48,708 nucleotides of DNA, taken from NCBI RefSeq assembly GCF_000178455.1, contig NZ_ADNU01000027.1, forward strand, positions 1 through 48,708, in the 5' to 3' direction. The translations under genes and the position numbers were made by a program. Positions within the stretch are counted from its first letter, which is position 1; the number at the start of each line of letters is the position of its first letter. The notes below the pieces were generated by a model that searched no databases, was not told the origin of the DNA, and was given only the letters and a program-made list of their open reading frames with translations. Positions 17,293 to 28,359 of the stretch are shown piece by piece. This DNA comes from Brevibacterium mcbrellneri ATCC 49030 (GTDB lineage Bacteria > Actinomycetota > Actinomycetes > Actinomycetales > Brevibacteriaceae).

Positions 17293-19371
17293 ATGAGCTC
17301 GCTCAACTGGTCCGACACTGATCGATTGGCGGTCGACACCGCCCGCCTTTTGGCCGCTGACGCCGTTCAAAACGCCGGCCATGGACACCCAGGAACCGCC
17401 ATGAGTTTGGCGCCGGTTGCCTACTACTTGTACCAGAACGCTCTCACTCACGACCCTTCTGACCCCCACTGGTTGGGACGAGACCGTTTTGTTCTGTCAG
17501 CAGGTCACTCGAGCCTCACCCAGTACATCCAGTTGTTCCTCTCTGGTTACGGACTTGAACTTGACGACCTCAAAGCACTCCGCACTTGGGGCTCACTGAC
17601 TCCCGGACACCCAGAAGTTGGGCACACCGACGGTGTTGAAATCACTACGGGTCCATTGGGCTCCGGGTTGGCTTCAGCAGTGGGTATGGCGATGGCGTCC
17701 CGCCGTGAACGCGGACTTTTGGACCCTGATACCGCGCCCGGTGAATCCGTTTTCGACCACTTCATCTACGTGGTCGCCGGTGACGGAGACATGCAGGAAG
17801 GTGTCTCCGGTGAAGCGTCGTCATTGGCAGGCACTCAGCGCTTGAACAATCTCATCGTCATCTGGGATGACAACCGCATCTCGATTGAAGACAACACGTC
17901 GATCGCGTTTACCGAAGACGTGACCGCACGCTACGACGCCTACGGTTGGCACACACAGCACGTGAGTTTCCTCGACGAAAACGGCGGTTACACAGAAGAC
18001 ATTGACGCGCTTCACTCAGCAATCGAAGCAGCCAAAAAGGACCCCCGCCCGTCGTTTATTCGTTTGTCCACCATCATCGCGTGGCCAGCACCCAACAAGC
18101 AGAACACCGGTGCTTCTCACGGAGCAGCGTTGGGTGACGAAGAAATCCGCGCAACCAAAGAAATCCTGAACTTCCCTGCCGACGAAACCTTTGTCGTTGC
18201 CCCTGAGGTTCTTGAACACACACGCCCCGTAGTCGACCGCGGCCGCGCTGCACACGAAGAATGGAACACCCGCTTCGAGGCATGGCGCACCGATAGTCCT
18301 GAACGTGCGCAACTGTTGGACCGCCTCACCGCACGTGAACTCCCGGCAGGATTGGAAGACGTCCTCCCAACTTTCGAAGCGTCAGACAAGGGTGTCGCCA
18401 CCCGCGCGGCTTCTGGTCAGGTTCTCAACGCAATCGCCCCGCTCATGCCAGAGCTGTGGGGCGGTTCGGCTGACCTCGCCGGATCCAACAACACCCTCGT
18501 CAAGGGAGAGCCGTCCTTCTTCCCCAAGGACCGCAGCTCAACAGCGTTCGATGGCAACGAGTACGGCCGCAATCTGCACTTTGGTGTCCGTGAGTTTGCC
18601 GCAGGACTTGCGTGCAACGGAATGGCCCTCCACGGTCTCACCCGCCCGTACAACGGAACGTTCTTGGTGTTCTCCGATTACATGCGTCCCGCGGTTCGCT
18701 TGGCTGCTCTGCAGGAACTTCCCGTCATCTTCGTATGGACCCACGACTCGATTGGCCTGGGCGAAGACGGGCCCACCCACCAGCCAGTTGAGCACTTGAG
18801 CTCACTGCGCGCCATTCCTGGCCTGGACGTCGTGCGCCCAGCCGATGCCAACGAAACTGCGGTGTGCTGGCTCGAAATGCTACGTCGCACCGACGGCCCT
18901 ACCGGACTGGTACTCACCCGCCAGGCAGTCCCCGTGCTCGACCGTACGGAACTTGCGGCCGCCTCGGGCGCGGCACAAGGCGCCTACGTCCTTTCTGATG
19001 AGGAGGACTTTGACGTCGTCCTCATGGCTTCCGGGTCCGAGGTGGCAATCGCCTTGGACGCAGCGCAACAGTTGCGTGCGCAAGGCACTCGCGTGCGCGT
19101 TGTGTCGATGCCCAGCCACGAATGGTTCGACAAGCAGGACGAGCAGTACAAGGAATCGGTTCTGCCTGTTACCGCGCGTGCACGTGTGAGTATCGAAGCG
19201 GGAACGGCGATGAGCTGGCACCGTTACGTGGGAACCGAAGGCCGGTGCATTTCACTCGAACACTTTGGCGCCTCGGCTGATTACCAGACGCTCTACCGTG
19301 AGTTTGGAATCACCCCTGGAGCTGTTGTCCAGGCGGCCCACGAATCCATCGCAGCAGTTCAGGCACTCTAG
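17293..19371 (+). CDS. tkt: Transketolase
   Basis: Transketolase moves two-carbon units between sugar phosphates in the pentose phosphate pathway using thiamine diphosphate. The 692-residue protein has the N-terminal GHPGTAMSLAP block, the ThDP/Mg motif GDGDMQEGVSGEASSLAG with the ending WDDNRISIE, the pyrimidine-domain catalytic Glu region HFGVREFAAG, and the phosphate-binding THDSIGLGEDGPTHQPVEH. Length is normal. AGGAGG precedes the ATG. It heads the tkt-tal-pgi operon. Confidence 0.97.
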   Translation: MSSLNWSDTDRLAVDTARLLAADAVQNAGHGHPGTAMSLAPVAYYLYQNALTHDPSDPHWLGRDRFVLSAGHSSLTQYIQLFLSGYGLELDDLKALRTWGSLTPGHPEVGHTDGVEITTGPLGSGLASAVGMAMASRRERGLLDPDTAPGESVFDHFIYVVAGDGDMQEGVSGEASSLAGTQRLNNLIVIWDDNRISIEDNTSIAFTEDVTARYDAYGWHTQHVSFLDENGGYTEDIDALHSAIEAAKKDPRPSFIRLSTIIAWPAPNKQNTGASHGAALGDEEIRATKEILNFPADETFVVAPEVLEHTRPVVDRGRAAHEEWNTRFEAWRTDSPERAQLLDRLTARELPAGLEDVLPTFEASDKGVATRAASGQVLNAIAPLMPELWGGSADLAGSNNTLVKGEPSFFPKDRSSTAFDGNEYGRNLHFGVREFAAGLACNGMALHGLTRPYNGTFLVFSDYMRPAVRLAALQELPVIFVWTHDSIGLGEDGPTHQPVEHLSSLRAIPGLDVVRPADANETAVCWLEMLRRTDGPTGLVLTRQAVPVLDRTELAAASGAAQGAYVLSDEEDFDVVLMASGSEVAIALDAAQQLRAQGTRVRVVSMPSHEWFDKQDEQYKESVLPVTARARVSIEAGTAMSWHRYVGTEGRCISLEHFGASADYQTLYREFGITPGAVVQAAHESIAAVQAL

Positions 19372-19400
19372 TTTCATCCCCCACCACCCAGAGGTAGGTC

Positions 19401-20525
19401 ATGGCAACTCCAGTTCCGTCCCTTCAAGCACTCAGCCATGCCGGAGTTTCCGTGTGGCTCGACGACCTTTCTCGGACCCGGATCACGTCCGGAAGTCTGA
19501 ACGACGCAATCGAAACCATGTCGGTGGTGGGGGTGACCACCAACCCCACCATCTTCGCGGCCGCTCTTGCAGGTGACGGCTATGACGAAGCTGTCGCTGA
19601 GCTCGCAGCTAAGGGCGTCAGTGTCGATGAAGCAATCGACGTACTGACCACGCAAGACGTTGCGGAAGCGTGTGACATTCTGCTTCCCGTGTACCAGGCA
19701 ACTGGCGGTGAAGACGGGCGCGTGTCCATCGAGGTGCCTCCGCATTTGGCACACGACACGGAAGGCACGGTTGAGTACGCGAAGAAGCTCCACGCGATGG
19801 TCGACCGTGACGGTGTCATGATCAAAATCCCCGCAACCGAAGAAGGCCTTTTAGCGATTACCCGTGTGATTGCCGAAGGCATCAGTGTCAACGTGACCCT
19901 GATCTTCTCGCTGGACCGATACCGCAAGGTCGTCGAGGCCTACGTCAACGGCTTGGAGCGCGCGCGGGAACAGGGCCACGACATCAGTAGCATTCGGTCC
20001 GTCGCCTCGATCTTCGTGTCACGTGTCGACACGGAGTTCGATAACCGGATCGACGAGCTGGTGAACAGTGGCGCTGACAAGGAGCTCTTGGAGTTGAAAG
20101 GCAGGGCCGGGCTTGCGAACTGCCACTTGGCTCACCGTATTGCCTCCGAGATTTTCGACTCCGAACGCTTCACCGTGCTGGCTGCCGCCGGTGCTCACAA
20201 GCAGCGTCCACTATGGGCATCGACGGGAACCAAAAACCCCCAGTACTCCGACACCATGTACGTCGACGGCCTGATCACTGCAGACACGGTGAACACGATG
20301 CCAGAGAAGACGATGGTGGCTTTTGCCGACCACGGCGAAGTCAATGGTGACACGGTGTTTGGCCAGTATGAAGAGGCCGACCGGATTCTCGACGCACTGT
20401 CCGTTGCCGGCGTCCACTACGGCGACGTCATGGAGAAGCTCGAACGCGAAGGTCTAGAAAAGTTCGACGCCAGCTGGAATGAACTCGTTGAAACCGTGAC
20501 TACTGCACTGGAGAAGGCTAAGTGA
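19401..20525 (+). CDS. tal: Transaldolase
   Basis: Transaldolase transfers a dihydroxyacetone unit from sedoheptulose 7-phosphate to glyceraldehyde 3-phosphate. The 374-residue length and the start [12 protein letters not shown] fit the longer actinobacterial type. The Schiff-base lysine is expected in [14 protein letters not shown], and the TNPTIF motif near residue 50 is present. AGAGGTAGG precedes the ATG, 29 bp after tkt. The stop overlaps the pgi start by 4 bp. Confidence 0.96.
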   Translation: MATPVPSLQALSHAGVSVWLDDLSRTRITSGSLNDAIETMSVVGVTTNPTIFAAALAGDGYDEAVAELAAKGVSVDEAIDVLTTQDVAEACDILLPVYQATGGEDGRVSIEVPPHLAHDTEGTVEYAKKLHAMVDRDGVMIKIPATEEGLLAITRVIAEGISVNVTLIFSLDRYRKVVEAYVNGLERAREQGHDISSIRSVASIFVSRVDTEFDNRIDELVNSGADKELLELKGRAGLANCHLAHRIASEIFDSERFTVLAAAGAHKQRPLWASTGTKNPQYSDTMYVDGLITADTVNTMPEKTMVAFADHGEVNGDTVFGQYEEADRILDALSVAGVHYGDVMEKLEREGLEKFDASWNELVETVTTALEKAK

Positions 20526-22042
20526 CCACCACAGCAACCGTCATGAACGATATTCTCGAAAATCGGGTTGCTTCCCGCATCGCCGCTCAGGACGCCACCG
20601 TGTGGGGTCCAAAGGCAGAAGACGAAGCGAGCAAGCGTCTGGGGTGGGTCAACCTCCATACTCGCGCTCAGGATATCATCGATCAGGTCATTGAGCTTGC
20701 CCAGACGTGTGAGCACGACCGTGTTGTGCTGGCTGGTATGGGAGGTTCATCCCTGGCGCCTGAGGTGATGAGCAACGCATACGGAAAAGACCTCATCGTG
20801 TGTGACTCCACGCACCCGGACCAGGTCGCGTACACTGCTCAGGACCTCGACCGCACGCTGGTCATTATCGCGTCGAAGTCCGGCTCCACCGTCGAAACCG
20901 ATTCGGCTCGCCGGTTCTTTACGCAGAAGTTCCGGGACGCGGGAATCGACCCCAGCTCGCGCCTCATCGCTATTACCGACCCTGGTTCACCCCTTGATCA
21001 GCGCGCTCAGGAAGAAGGCTGGCTGGCCGTGTTCCATGCTGATCCAACGGTTGGTGGTCGCTACTCTGCACTCACTCCGTTTGGCCTGGTTCCCGCTGGT
21101 CTGGTGGGCGTCGACATTGCTCAAGTTGTTGCTGATGCCGCGTCGATTGCACCGCAGCTCGAACAGGATTCTGAAGAGAACTTGGCAGTCCGCCTTGGGG
21201 CGCTTCTAGGTGCTGCCCATGAAAACGGCCACGAGAAGCTCGCCTTGGATCCGCATACCGAACAGTTCCAAGGACTAGGCGTGTGGATCGAGCAGCTGAT
21301 TGCCGAATCCACCGGTAAGGATGGCAAGGGCATTCTCCCCATTGCCCCACAGGATTGCGAAAACGCAACTACCGTGGCCTTGGGAGCTTCGGATGTTCAC
21401 GACGCTGATGCTCTTGTTGACCTTCCGTTGGGTGCCCAGTTCCTCCTGTGGGAGTACGTGACTGCGATCGCGTCCTATGTGATTGGTGTGAACCCGTTCG
21501 ATCAGCCCAATGTTGAGTCCGCCAAGGCAGCGATGCGTGAGCTTCTGGCCGGTGGAGAACAGACGGGTTCTGCCTTGCCGGTTTCGTTCACGGACGGCGC
21601 GCTGACCGTATCGGGTCCTGCTGATCTGGTGGAAGGTGCGCAGTCCGCCGCCGAGGTCGTTGACCGTTTGCGTGCTGTTGTTCCGCAGGGCGGGTATGTG
21701 GGTCTGCAAGCGTTTGTTGACAGGATCGGTCGTTCTGACCTTGTGAAGTTGCGGCCTCAGTTCGCTCAAAGTCTAGGGGTTGCGACCACGTTTGGTTTTG
21801 GGCCCCGCTATTTGCACTCCACGGGCCAATACCACAAGGGTGGCCACGCAAACGGAGTGTTTGTTCAGATCACGGACGAAGCAACCATTGACTTTGACGT
21901 GCCAGAGACAGGGTTTACTTTTGGCCAGTTGATTGCTGCACAGTCACGCGGCGATGCGAATGTGCTCCACGATGCTGGGCGACCGGTAATCCGTTTCCAC
22001 GTCACTGACGAAGACGGTTACGCGCAGTTGTTTGATCTATAA
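20522..22042 (+). CDS. pgi: Glucose-6-phosphate isomerase, type found fused to transaldolase elsewhere
   Basis: This interconverts glucose 6-phosphate and fructose 6-phosphate. The 506-residue protein has two SIS-type sugar isomerase domains: [13 protein letters not shown] and [13 protein letters not shown] in the first, and the C-terminal [11 protein letters not shown] block. It resembles the isomerase half of bifunctional transaldolase/phosphoglucose isomerase proteins more than the classical 550-residue Pgi; here it remains a separate gene joined to tal by a GTGA overlap. In related actinobacteria zwf, opcA and pgl come next; here the operon ends at a convergent terminator instead. Confidence 0.92.
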   Translation: MTTTATVMNDILENRVASRIAAQDATVWGPKAEDEASKRLGWVNLHTRAQDIIDQVIELAQTCEHDRVVLAGMGGSSLAPEVMSNAYGKDLIVCDSTHPDQVAYTAQDLDRTLVIIASKSGSTVETDSARRFFTQKFRDAGIDPSSRLIAITDPGSPLDQRAQEEGWLAVFHADPTVGGRYSALTPFGLVPAGLVGVDIAQVVADAASIAPQLEQDSEENLAVRLGALLGAAHENGHEKLALDPHTEQFQGLGVWIEQLIAESTGKDGKGILPIAPQDCENATTVALGASDVHDADALVDLPLGAQFLLWEYVTAIASYVIGVNPFDQPNVESAKAAMRELLAGGEQTGSALPVSFTDGALTVSGPADLVEGAQSAAEVVDRLRAVVPQGGYVGLQAFVDRIGRSDLVKLRPQFAQSLGVATTFGFGPRYLHSTGQYHKGGHANGVFVQITDEATIDFDVPETGFTFGQLIAAQSRGDANVLHDAGRPVIRFHVTDEDGYAQLFDL

Positions 22043-22067
22043 GCCAGTTACTGGTTTCTCTGTAAAA

Positions 22068-22102
22068 GCCAGCTTCGAGCCTGTTTAGGCTTGGAAGCTG
22101 GC
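22068..22102 (-). terminator. Terminator of the gap-pgk-tpiA-secG operon, overlapping the secG end
   Basis: GCCAGCTTC pairs with GAAGCTGGC (22068-22076 with 22094-22102), and inside it AGCCT pairs with AGGCT around a GTTT loop, giving one long nearly perfect hairpin. On the minus strand it is followed by TTTTACAG. Its right half encodes the last residues of SecG. A small CCAG-TTA-CTGG hairpin with a short T-run at 22045-22060 could stop pgi transcription from the other side. Confidence 0.75.
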
Positions 22103-22330
22103 GATCAGACCAAGCAGAACAATCGACGCTGCCCACACGATTGCGATCAGTGTGGTGTACATGTTGAGGTTCTTTTCGGCGACCCCGGAGGAACCGAGGT
22201 TAGCGCTCATACCGCCACCGAACATGTCGGACATTCCGCCACCCTTACCTTTGTGCAAGAGGACAAAGGCAATCAGGATGAAGCTGGTAAGGATGAGCAC
22301 GCCAGTCAGAATCCACGTCAAAATTTCCAC
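22085..22330 (-). CDS. secG: Preprotein translocase subunit SecG
   Basis: SecG is the small SecYEG channel subunit that aids protein export. The 81-residue product starts VEILTWILTG, has two membrane helices (about 4-24 and 54-74) and the glycine-rich cytoplasmic loop with KGKGGGMSDMFGGGM that marks the family. The start is GTG 22330; a longer frame to 22432 would overlap tpiA and is not supported. It ends the gap-pgk-tpiA-secG operon, 25 bp after tpiA. Confidence 0.92.
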   Translation of the reverse strand: MEILTWILTGVLILTSFILIAFVLLHKGKGGGMSDMFGGGMSANLGSSGVAEKNLNMYTTLIAIVWAASIVLLGLIASFQA

Positions 22331-22355
22331 GTCGCCTACCTTAGCATTGTTCGGT

Positions 22356-23135
22356 TCACAAGCGAACCGACGCGGCGATGAGTCGCGCGAAAGTGTCGGG
22401 GTCGAGGCTGGCGCCGCCCACAAGGGCACCATCTACGTGTTCTGACTGCATAATCTCAGACACGTTTTCAGGCTTCACGGACCCGCCGTACAGAATGCGG
22501 GTCGACTCGGCAACTGATGAATCGTAGCGCTGAGCCAACCACCCACGGATCTCCTGGGCCATCTCGTGCGCATCGTTAGCTGTGGCTGTTTTTCCTGTAC
22601 CGATCGCCCACACAGGTTCATAGGCAATCACGAGTTCTTCAGGCGTATCGATCTCTGCAAGCGCTTCTTCACACTGGCGAAGTGTGAAAGCAACATGTTC
22701 ACCGTTTTCCCGCTCAGTCAGTGATTCACCCACGCACAGAATAGGGGTGAGCTCATGGTCCAAGGCAGCCCGCACTTTCCGACCCACCAAGGCGTTGTCT
22801 TCGTGGTGGTCGCTTCGCCGTTCGCTGTGCCCCACAACCACAAACTCACAGCCGAGCTGTTGCAAGAAGCGACCACTGATGTCGCCCGTGTGAGCGCCTT
22901 CCGCATGTTCGGAAAGATCCTGGGCCCCATACCACAGTGGAAGCTTGTCGCCTTGAACGAGGGTCTGCACAGAACGAATGTCGGTAAAGGGCACAAGAAC
23001 AGCAACCTGGGCTGACTCTTTACTGATCTTTGCGTCGCGCAGAGCCCACGCCAACTTTTGGACAACAGAAATCGCTTCCAAATGGTCGTGGTGCATCTTC
23101 CAGTTTCCGGCCAATAGCGGAAGGCGGTTCGTCAC
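22356..23135 (-). CDS. tpiA: Triosephosphate isomerase
   Basis: TpiA interconverts dihydroxyacetone phosphate and glyceraldehyde 3-phosphate. The 259-residue TIM barrel has the N-terminal AGNWKMHH with the active-site Asn and Lys, the catalytic His in VVGHSERR, catalytic Glu in IAYEPVWAIGTGKTA, and the phosphate loop YGGSVKPEN. GAGGAG precedes the GTG start, 26 bp after pgk. Confidence 0.97.
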   Translation of the reverse strand: MTNRLPLLAGNWKMHHDHLEAISVVQKLAWALRDAKISKESAQVAVLVPFTDIRSVQTLVQGDKLPLWYGAQDLSEHAEGAHTGDISGRFLQQLGCEFVVVGHSERRSDHHEDNALVGRKVRAALDHELTPILCVGESLTERENGEHVAFTLRQCEEALAEIDTPEELVIAYEPVWAIGTGKTATANDAHEMAQEIRGWLAQRYDSSVAESTRILYGGSVKPENVSEIMQSEHVDGALVGGASLDPDTFARLIAASVRL

Positions 23136-23161
23136 GGTGTCTCCTCTGTAAGAGTTCTGCT

Positions 23162-24382
23162 CTAGTCCAGAACGGTCAGTCCGGGAAGCTCTTTGCCTTC
23201 GAGGAACTCAAGGCTAGCGCCTCCCCCGGTCGAAATGTGACCGAAGTCGTCATCACTAAATCCTAGTGCTCGCACAGCGGCCGCAGAGTCTCCTCCACCG
23301 ACAACGGTCAGGCGACCCTGGTCGACTCCCCCGTGTGCGGTGGACAAGGCTTCTGCCACAGCTTTGGTGCCTGCTGCGAAAGCTTCGAACTCAAAAACAC
23401 CCATGGGGCCGTTCCAGAACACGGTCTTAGATTCGGTAATGGTTTTCGCGTACGCCTTGGCGCTTTCGGGCCCAATGTCCAGACCAAGTGCAGACTCGCC
23501 GGCCGGCGTGTTCTCCAGTTCGTCAACGCCTACTGTCCAGTGCTGGGCATCAGCGGCAAACTTTTCAGCCATCACGATGTCGGTAGGCAACATGATGGTC
23601 ACGCCCTTGTTCTGCGCGGTCTCGAGGTAACCCTTGACCGTGTCGATCTGGTCTTCTTCCAGCAACGAAGCACCAACGCCCTTACCCTGAGCCTTGAGGA
23701 AGGTATACACCATGCCACCCCCAATAATCAGAGTGTCCGCACGTTCAAGCAGGGACTCGATAACACCCAGCTTGTCTGAGACTTTTGAACCGCCCAAAAC
23801 AACCGTGTACGGACGCTGGGGGTCTTCCAGAAGCTGGCGACTCACACGCACCTCGGCCTCAACGAGACCACCTGCGTAGTGCGGGAGCTTCTTCGCAATG
23901 TCGTACACACTGGCCTGCTTACGGTGCACAACACCGAATCCGTCAGACACGAACACGTCTGCCAGGCTGGCCAACTGCTGTGCGAACTCGTCCCGCTCAG
24001 CATCGACTTTTGACGTCTCGCCTGGGTTAAAGCGCAGGTTTTCCAGTAGCAGAACCTCACCGTCAGTGAGCTGTTCAGCCTTGGCGCGCGCGTCCTCACC
24101 CACGGTGTCAGAGGCGAACTTCACGTCGCGTCCCACTTCTTTTGCGAGCTCTTCAACCACAGGGGCCAACGAAAACTCGGGCTTCACTTCACCCTTGGGG
24201 CGACCCAGGTGAGCCATCACGATCACCCGGGCGCCCGCCTCGGCGAGATCACGAATGGTAGGAGCCGACGCCTTGATGCGGCCCGCATCCGTAATTGTGT
24301 CGCCGTCCATGGGCACGTTCAGGTCACTGCGCACCAAGACGCGCTTGCCGGCAAATTCGCCGAGGTTGTCAAGAGTTTTCAT
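23162..24382 (-). CDS. pgk: Phosphoglycerate kinase
   Basis: Pgk makes ATP from 1,3-bisphosphoglycerate. The 406-residue protein has the substrate motif [13 protein letters not shown], the second-sugar-site [12 protein letters not shown], the hinge [11 protein letters not shown], and the nucleotide-site [12 protein letters not shown] with [13 protein letters not shown]. Its ATG immediately follows the gap stop codon, and the ribosome binding site GGAGAAG lies within the end of gap. Confidence 0.98.
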   Translation of the reverse strand: MKTLDNLGEFAGKRVLVRSDLNVPMDGDTITDAGRIKASAPTIRDLAEAGARVIVMAHLGRPKGEVKPEFSLAPVVEELAKEVGRDVKFASDTVGEDARAKAEQLTDGEVLLLENLRFNPGETSKVDAERDEFAQQLASLADVFVSDGFGVVHRKQASVYDIAKKLPHYAGGLVEAEVRVSRQLLEDPQRPYTVVLGGSKVSDKLGVIESLLERADTLIIGGGMVYTFLKAQGKGVGASLLEEDQIDTVKGYLETAQNKGVTIMLPTDIVMAEKFAADAQHWTVGVDELENTPAGESALGLDIGPESAKAYAKTITESKTVFWNGPMGVFEFEAFAAGTKAVAEALSTAHGGVDQGRLTVVGGGDSAAAVRALGFSDDDFGHISTGGGASLEFLEGKELPGLTVLD

Positions 24383-25423
<1,041 letters not shown>

Positions 25424-25435
25424 CTATCGTAGTAC

Positions 25436-25451
25436 GCCACATGTGCGTGGC
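25436..25451. promoter_or_regulatory. Inverted repeat upstream of gap
   Basis: GCCAC-N6-GTGGC sits between the end of whiA and gap. On the minus strand TACGAT (25431-25426) follows it as a -10 candidate, so the repeat would lie in the promoter spacer, where a repressor could act. It lacks a T-run, so it is a poor terminator. Confidence 0.35.
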
Positions 25452-25465
25452 AGGTGTGTAAAAGG

Positions 25466-26449
25466 TTAAACGTCTTCTAACATTTCGGGAGTCAAATTAG
25501 CTTCGGTGTCCGGGATCCCCAGCTCAGCAGCCTTTTTATCAGCCGTTGCAAGGAGCCTACGGATTCGCCCAGCGATCGCGTCCTTGGTCATCGGAGGTTC
25601 GGCCAGCTGTCCCAGTTCTTCAAGCGACGCTTGCTTGTGTTCGAGACGAAGTTTGCCCGCGTACTTGAGGTGTTCAGGAACCTCGTCGCCCAGGATCTCA
25701 AGAGCACGTTCAACCCTGGCACCAGCGGCCACGGCGGCACGTGCCGACCTGCGCAGGTTCGCGTCGTCAAAGTTTGCGAGCCGGTTGGCTGTCGCCCGGA
25801 CTTCCCGGCGCAGGCGGCGTTCTTCCCACACCAGGCGCGTCTGTTCAGCGCCCATCGAGGTGAGAAGAGCCCCAATGGCTTCGCCGTCACGGATCACGAC
25901 ACGGTCAACGCCACGTACCTCGCGGGCTTTGGCTGAAATCCCCAAACGCCGCGCCGCACCTACCAGCGCAAGGGCAGCTTCTGGCCCTGGGCACGTCACT
26001 TCAAGGGCAGACGAACGTCCAGGTTCGGTCAGCGACCCGTGCGCTAAGAACGCGCCTCGCCACGCGGCTTTAGCGTCGGTGAGCGAACCGTTGACCACGG
26101 CAGCGGGCAGGCCTCGCACGGGGCGACCTTGAGCGTCGATCAGACCAGCTTGACGAGCAAGTGCAACCCCGTCCGTTCCAACCCGGACCATGAAGCGCGA
26201 ACCCTTCTTAAGACCCGAGCCGTTGATCACGATGATTTCGGCAACGTGTCCGTACAGGTCCTTAATCTCAGAGCGGAGCCTACGCGCTGCCACCCCAGTG
26301 TCGAGTTCAACTTCAATGACGATTGAGCCGGCAACGATGTGCAGTGCGGAAGAAAACCGTAGCAACGAGGATACTTCTGCCTTGCGTGCAGCGGTTCGCG
26401 GTTCGACGAAACGCGCAAGTTCATCCTTTACTTGTGCTGTCAGAGCCAT
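25466..26449 (-). CDS. whiA: DNA-binding developmental/division regulator WhiA
   Basis: WhiA combines an N-terminal LAGLIDADG-like domain without nuclease activity and a C-terminal helix-turn-helix; with WhiB it controls sporulation-septation genes in Streptomyces, and it is kept in non-sporulating actinobacteria. The 327-residue start [14 protein letters not shown] is preceded by AGAAGGG at good spacing, so ATG 26449 is preferred to the longer frame at 26467. The C-terminal part has [26 protein letters not shown], the family's recognition region. It is last in uvrA-uvrC-rapZ-yvcK-whiA. Confidence 0.95.
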   Translation of the reverse strand: MALTAQVKDELARFVEPRTAARKAEVSSLLRFSSALHIVAGSIVIEVELDTGVAARRLRSEIKDLYGHVAEIIVINGSGLKKGSRFMVRVGTDGVALARQAGLIDAQGRPVRGLPAAVVNGSLTDAKAAWRGAFLAHGSLTEPGRSSALEVTCPGPEAALALVGAARRLGISAKAREVRGVDRVVIRDGEAIGALLTSMGAEQTRLVWEERRLRREVRATANRLANFDDANLRRSARAAVAAGARVERALEILGDEVPEHLKYAGKLRLEHKQASLEELGQLAEPPMTKDAIAGRIRRLLATADKKAAELGIPDTEANLTPEMLEDV

Positions 26450-26460
26450 GCCATTCCCTT

Positions 26461-27465
26461 CTACCACTGCTCGTTTGTTGGAATCCCCGCATCGGACAAA
26501 ATGTCACGGTAGCATGCGGCGAGTTTGAGGCTGTCGTGAACTCCTGGCGTGCTCGATTCTACTGAGGCGAACCATGTGCGGGCTCCAAAGAGGTTCGACG
26601 CGGTGGTTGCCAGTCCGGTCTGCCCGCACGCGGCCTCTTCGTCGGCAAGTACGTAGTCGATACGAAGATCAGGTGCATGCTCATGCAGGACGCGCACAAA
26701 GTCACGCATCTGCATTCCACGCCCTTCTTCCGTGTCGCCGGGGAGGTTGAGCGTGAGAATCTTGACCGCGTCGCTGTCCCGGATCGCCTGCTGCAACTGA
26801 GGCACCAGCATGTGAGGCATAACCGAGGTGTACCAGGACCCCGGCCCCAAATTCAGTACGTCTGCGTTGGTGACGGATTCGAGCGTTTCGCGGCGGGCTG
26901 GCGGGGACTCAGGTTCTAAGTGAACCTGTTTGACCGTGCCCGAGGTGGTTGCCACGGTGCACTGTCCTGACACCTTTTCGATGTTCCCGTATCCGTCGTC
27001 GACATCAGCGGTAATGGTGAGCGGAATGCTGGACATGGGAAGGACGCGCCCTTGAGCGCGCACCAACTGGGCCATCCAGTCCAGACCGTCTACCGGGTCC
27101 CCGAGGTGTTGCCACAGCGCTGTGATGAGAAGGTTACCGGCGGAGTGGTCGTTGAGTGGGCCGTCTGAGACGAACCGGTGTTGAATGACGTCGCGCCAGG
27201 TTTGGCCCCATTCGCTGTCCCCACACAGGGCAGCAAGCGCCATGCGCAAGTCGCCGGGTGGCAAAACGTCGAACTCTTCGCGCAAGCGACCGGAAGATCC
27301 TCCGTCGTCGGCAACCGTGACAACGGCAGTGAGGTTCTTAGTCAGTAATCTGAACGCACGAAGCGCAGAGTAGAGTCCGTGACCGCCACCAAAAGCGACG
27401 ATTTCCGGCCCGGCCATTTTTGACCGGGGGAAGAATACTGGGAGTTCAGTAGTAGGTATTTCCAT
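26461..27465 (-). CDS. yvcK: YvcK/GlmR (CofD-like) regulator of carbon and cell-wall metabolism
   Basis: This 334-residue protein of the CofD-like superfamily begins [17 protein letters not shown] and has [26 protein letters not shown], the nucleotide-sugar-binding region. In Bacillus the homologue binds UDP-GlcNAc and stimulates GlmS; in mycobacteria it is a phosphorylated cell-shape protein. Its neighbours rapZ and whiA are the usual ones. Its start directly follows the rapZ stop. The first 16 residues are variable; [12 protein letters not shown] further in is an alternative start. Confidence 0.93.
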   Translation of the reverse strand: MEIPTTELPVFFPRSKMAGPEIVAFGGGHGLYSALRAFRLLTKNLTAVVTVADDGGSSGRLREEFDVLPPGDLRMALAALCGDSEWGQTWRDVIQHRFVSDGPLNDHSAGNLLITALWQHLGDPVDGLDWMAQLVRAQGRVLPMSSIPLTITADVDDGYGNIEKVSGQCTVATTSGTVKQVHLEPESPPARRETLESVTNADVLNLGPGSWYTSVMPHMLVPQLQQAIRDSDAVKILTLNLPGDTEEGRGMQMRDFVRVLHEHAPDLRIDYVLADEEAACGQTGLATTASNLFGARTWFASVESSTPGVHDSLKLAACYRDILSDAGIPTNEQW

Positions 27466-28359
27466 TTATTCCCGCCCCAAGTCTCGGTGGCGCACGTTCA
27501 CGCGAGCCTGGGTGCGGTCGGCTAAGCGGCGTGCGAGCTGTTCAGAGATGGCTACTGAGCGGTGCTTTCCACCCGTACAACCGATTGCGACGGTGGCGTA
27601 CGAACGGTGTTCGCGCAGATAGCCGTGAATGATGACGTCAAGCGTACTCAAGTACCGGTCAACAAAGGACAGTGCCCCCGGCTGGGACAGCACGTAACTG
27701 GAGACTGCTTCGTCTTCACCGGTTTTGGATCGCAGGTGAGGAATCCAGTAGGGGTTCGGAAGAAAGCGCACGTCAACGACGTGGTCAGCATCTTTTGGCA
27801 GGCCATACTTAAACCCGAAGCTCATGACGGTGATTCGGAGGGCCGACACGTTGTCTGTGTCAAAAATGCGCTTAATTTCAGCACCCAACTGGTGAACGTT
27901 GAGGTCTGACGTATCGATCCGATAGTCCGATTTGCTACGGATCTCAGCAAGCAGTGTGCGTTCTGCGTCGATCCCGTCGATGAGTGTCCCGTCTTCTTGC
28001 AGAGGGTGTGGACGACGCACAGATTCGAACCGCCTGACGAGTACCTCATCGGATGCGTCAAGAAACAGGATTTTGATGCGTACGCCTTGGTCTTGGTAGT
28101 CGGCCACGGAGTTCTCGAGTTCGCTGAAGGTGTAGCGACTGCGCACATCGGCAACGACCGCGACCTTGGGGAGCTTTCCGTCAGCTCTGGCGACAAGTTC
28201 CACCAGCGGAATGATCATCTGTGGTGGGAGGTTGTCAACGACGTACCATCCCAGGTCTTCCAGCGTGTTGGCCGCCGTAGACCTGCCGGCTCCGGACATG
28301 CCGGTGAGAACAAGAACTTCGAAGTCGCCACCCAAGATTGGTCCGGTCTGTTCAGTCAT
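27466..28359 (-). CDS. rapZ: RapZ/YvcJ nucleotide-binding protein
   Basis: This is a P-loop protein (GMSGAGRSTAANTLEDLGW) with the family's DNLPP motif and a C-terminal sensing domain ending in IGCTGGKHRSVAISEQLA. In E. coli RapZ guides RNase E to a small RNA controlling glucosamine-6-phosphate synthase; in Gram-positives the role is less clear but the link to yvcK and amino-sugar supply is constant. The start ATG 28359 has AGAAGGG 7 nt upstream, giving 297 residues; GTG 28365 is an alternative. It overlaps the uvrC end by 8 bp. Confidence 0.94.
   Translation of the reverse strand: MTEQTGPILGGDFEVLVLTGMSGAGRSTAANTLEDLGWYVVDNLPPQMIIPLVELVARADGKLPKVAVVADVRSRYTFSELENSVADYQDQGVRIKILFLDASDEVLVRRFESVRRPHPLQEDGTLIDGIDAERTLLAEIRSKSDYRIDTSDLNVHQLGAEIKRIFDTDNVSALRITVMSFGFKYGLPKDADHVVDVRFLPNPYWIPHLRSKTGEDEAVSSYVLSQPGALSFVDRYLSTLDVIIHGYLREHRSYATVAIGCTGGKHRSVAISEQLARRLADRTQARVNVRHRDLGRE

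Noticed and set aside
22331..22432. N-terminal extension of SecG
   Set aside because: The extra residues overlap tpiA, are not SecG-like, and GTG 22330 gives a typical 81-residue protein.
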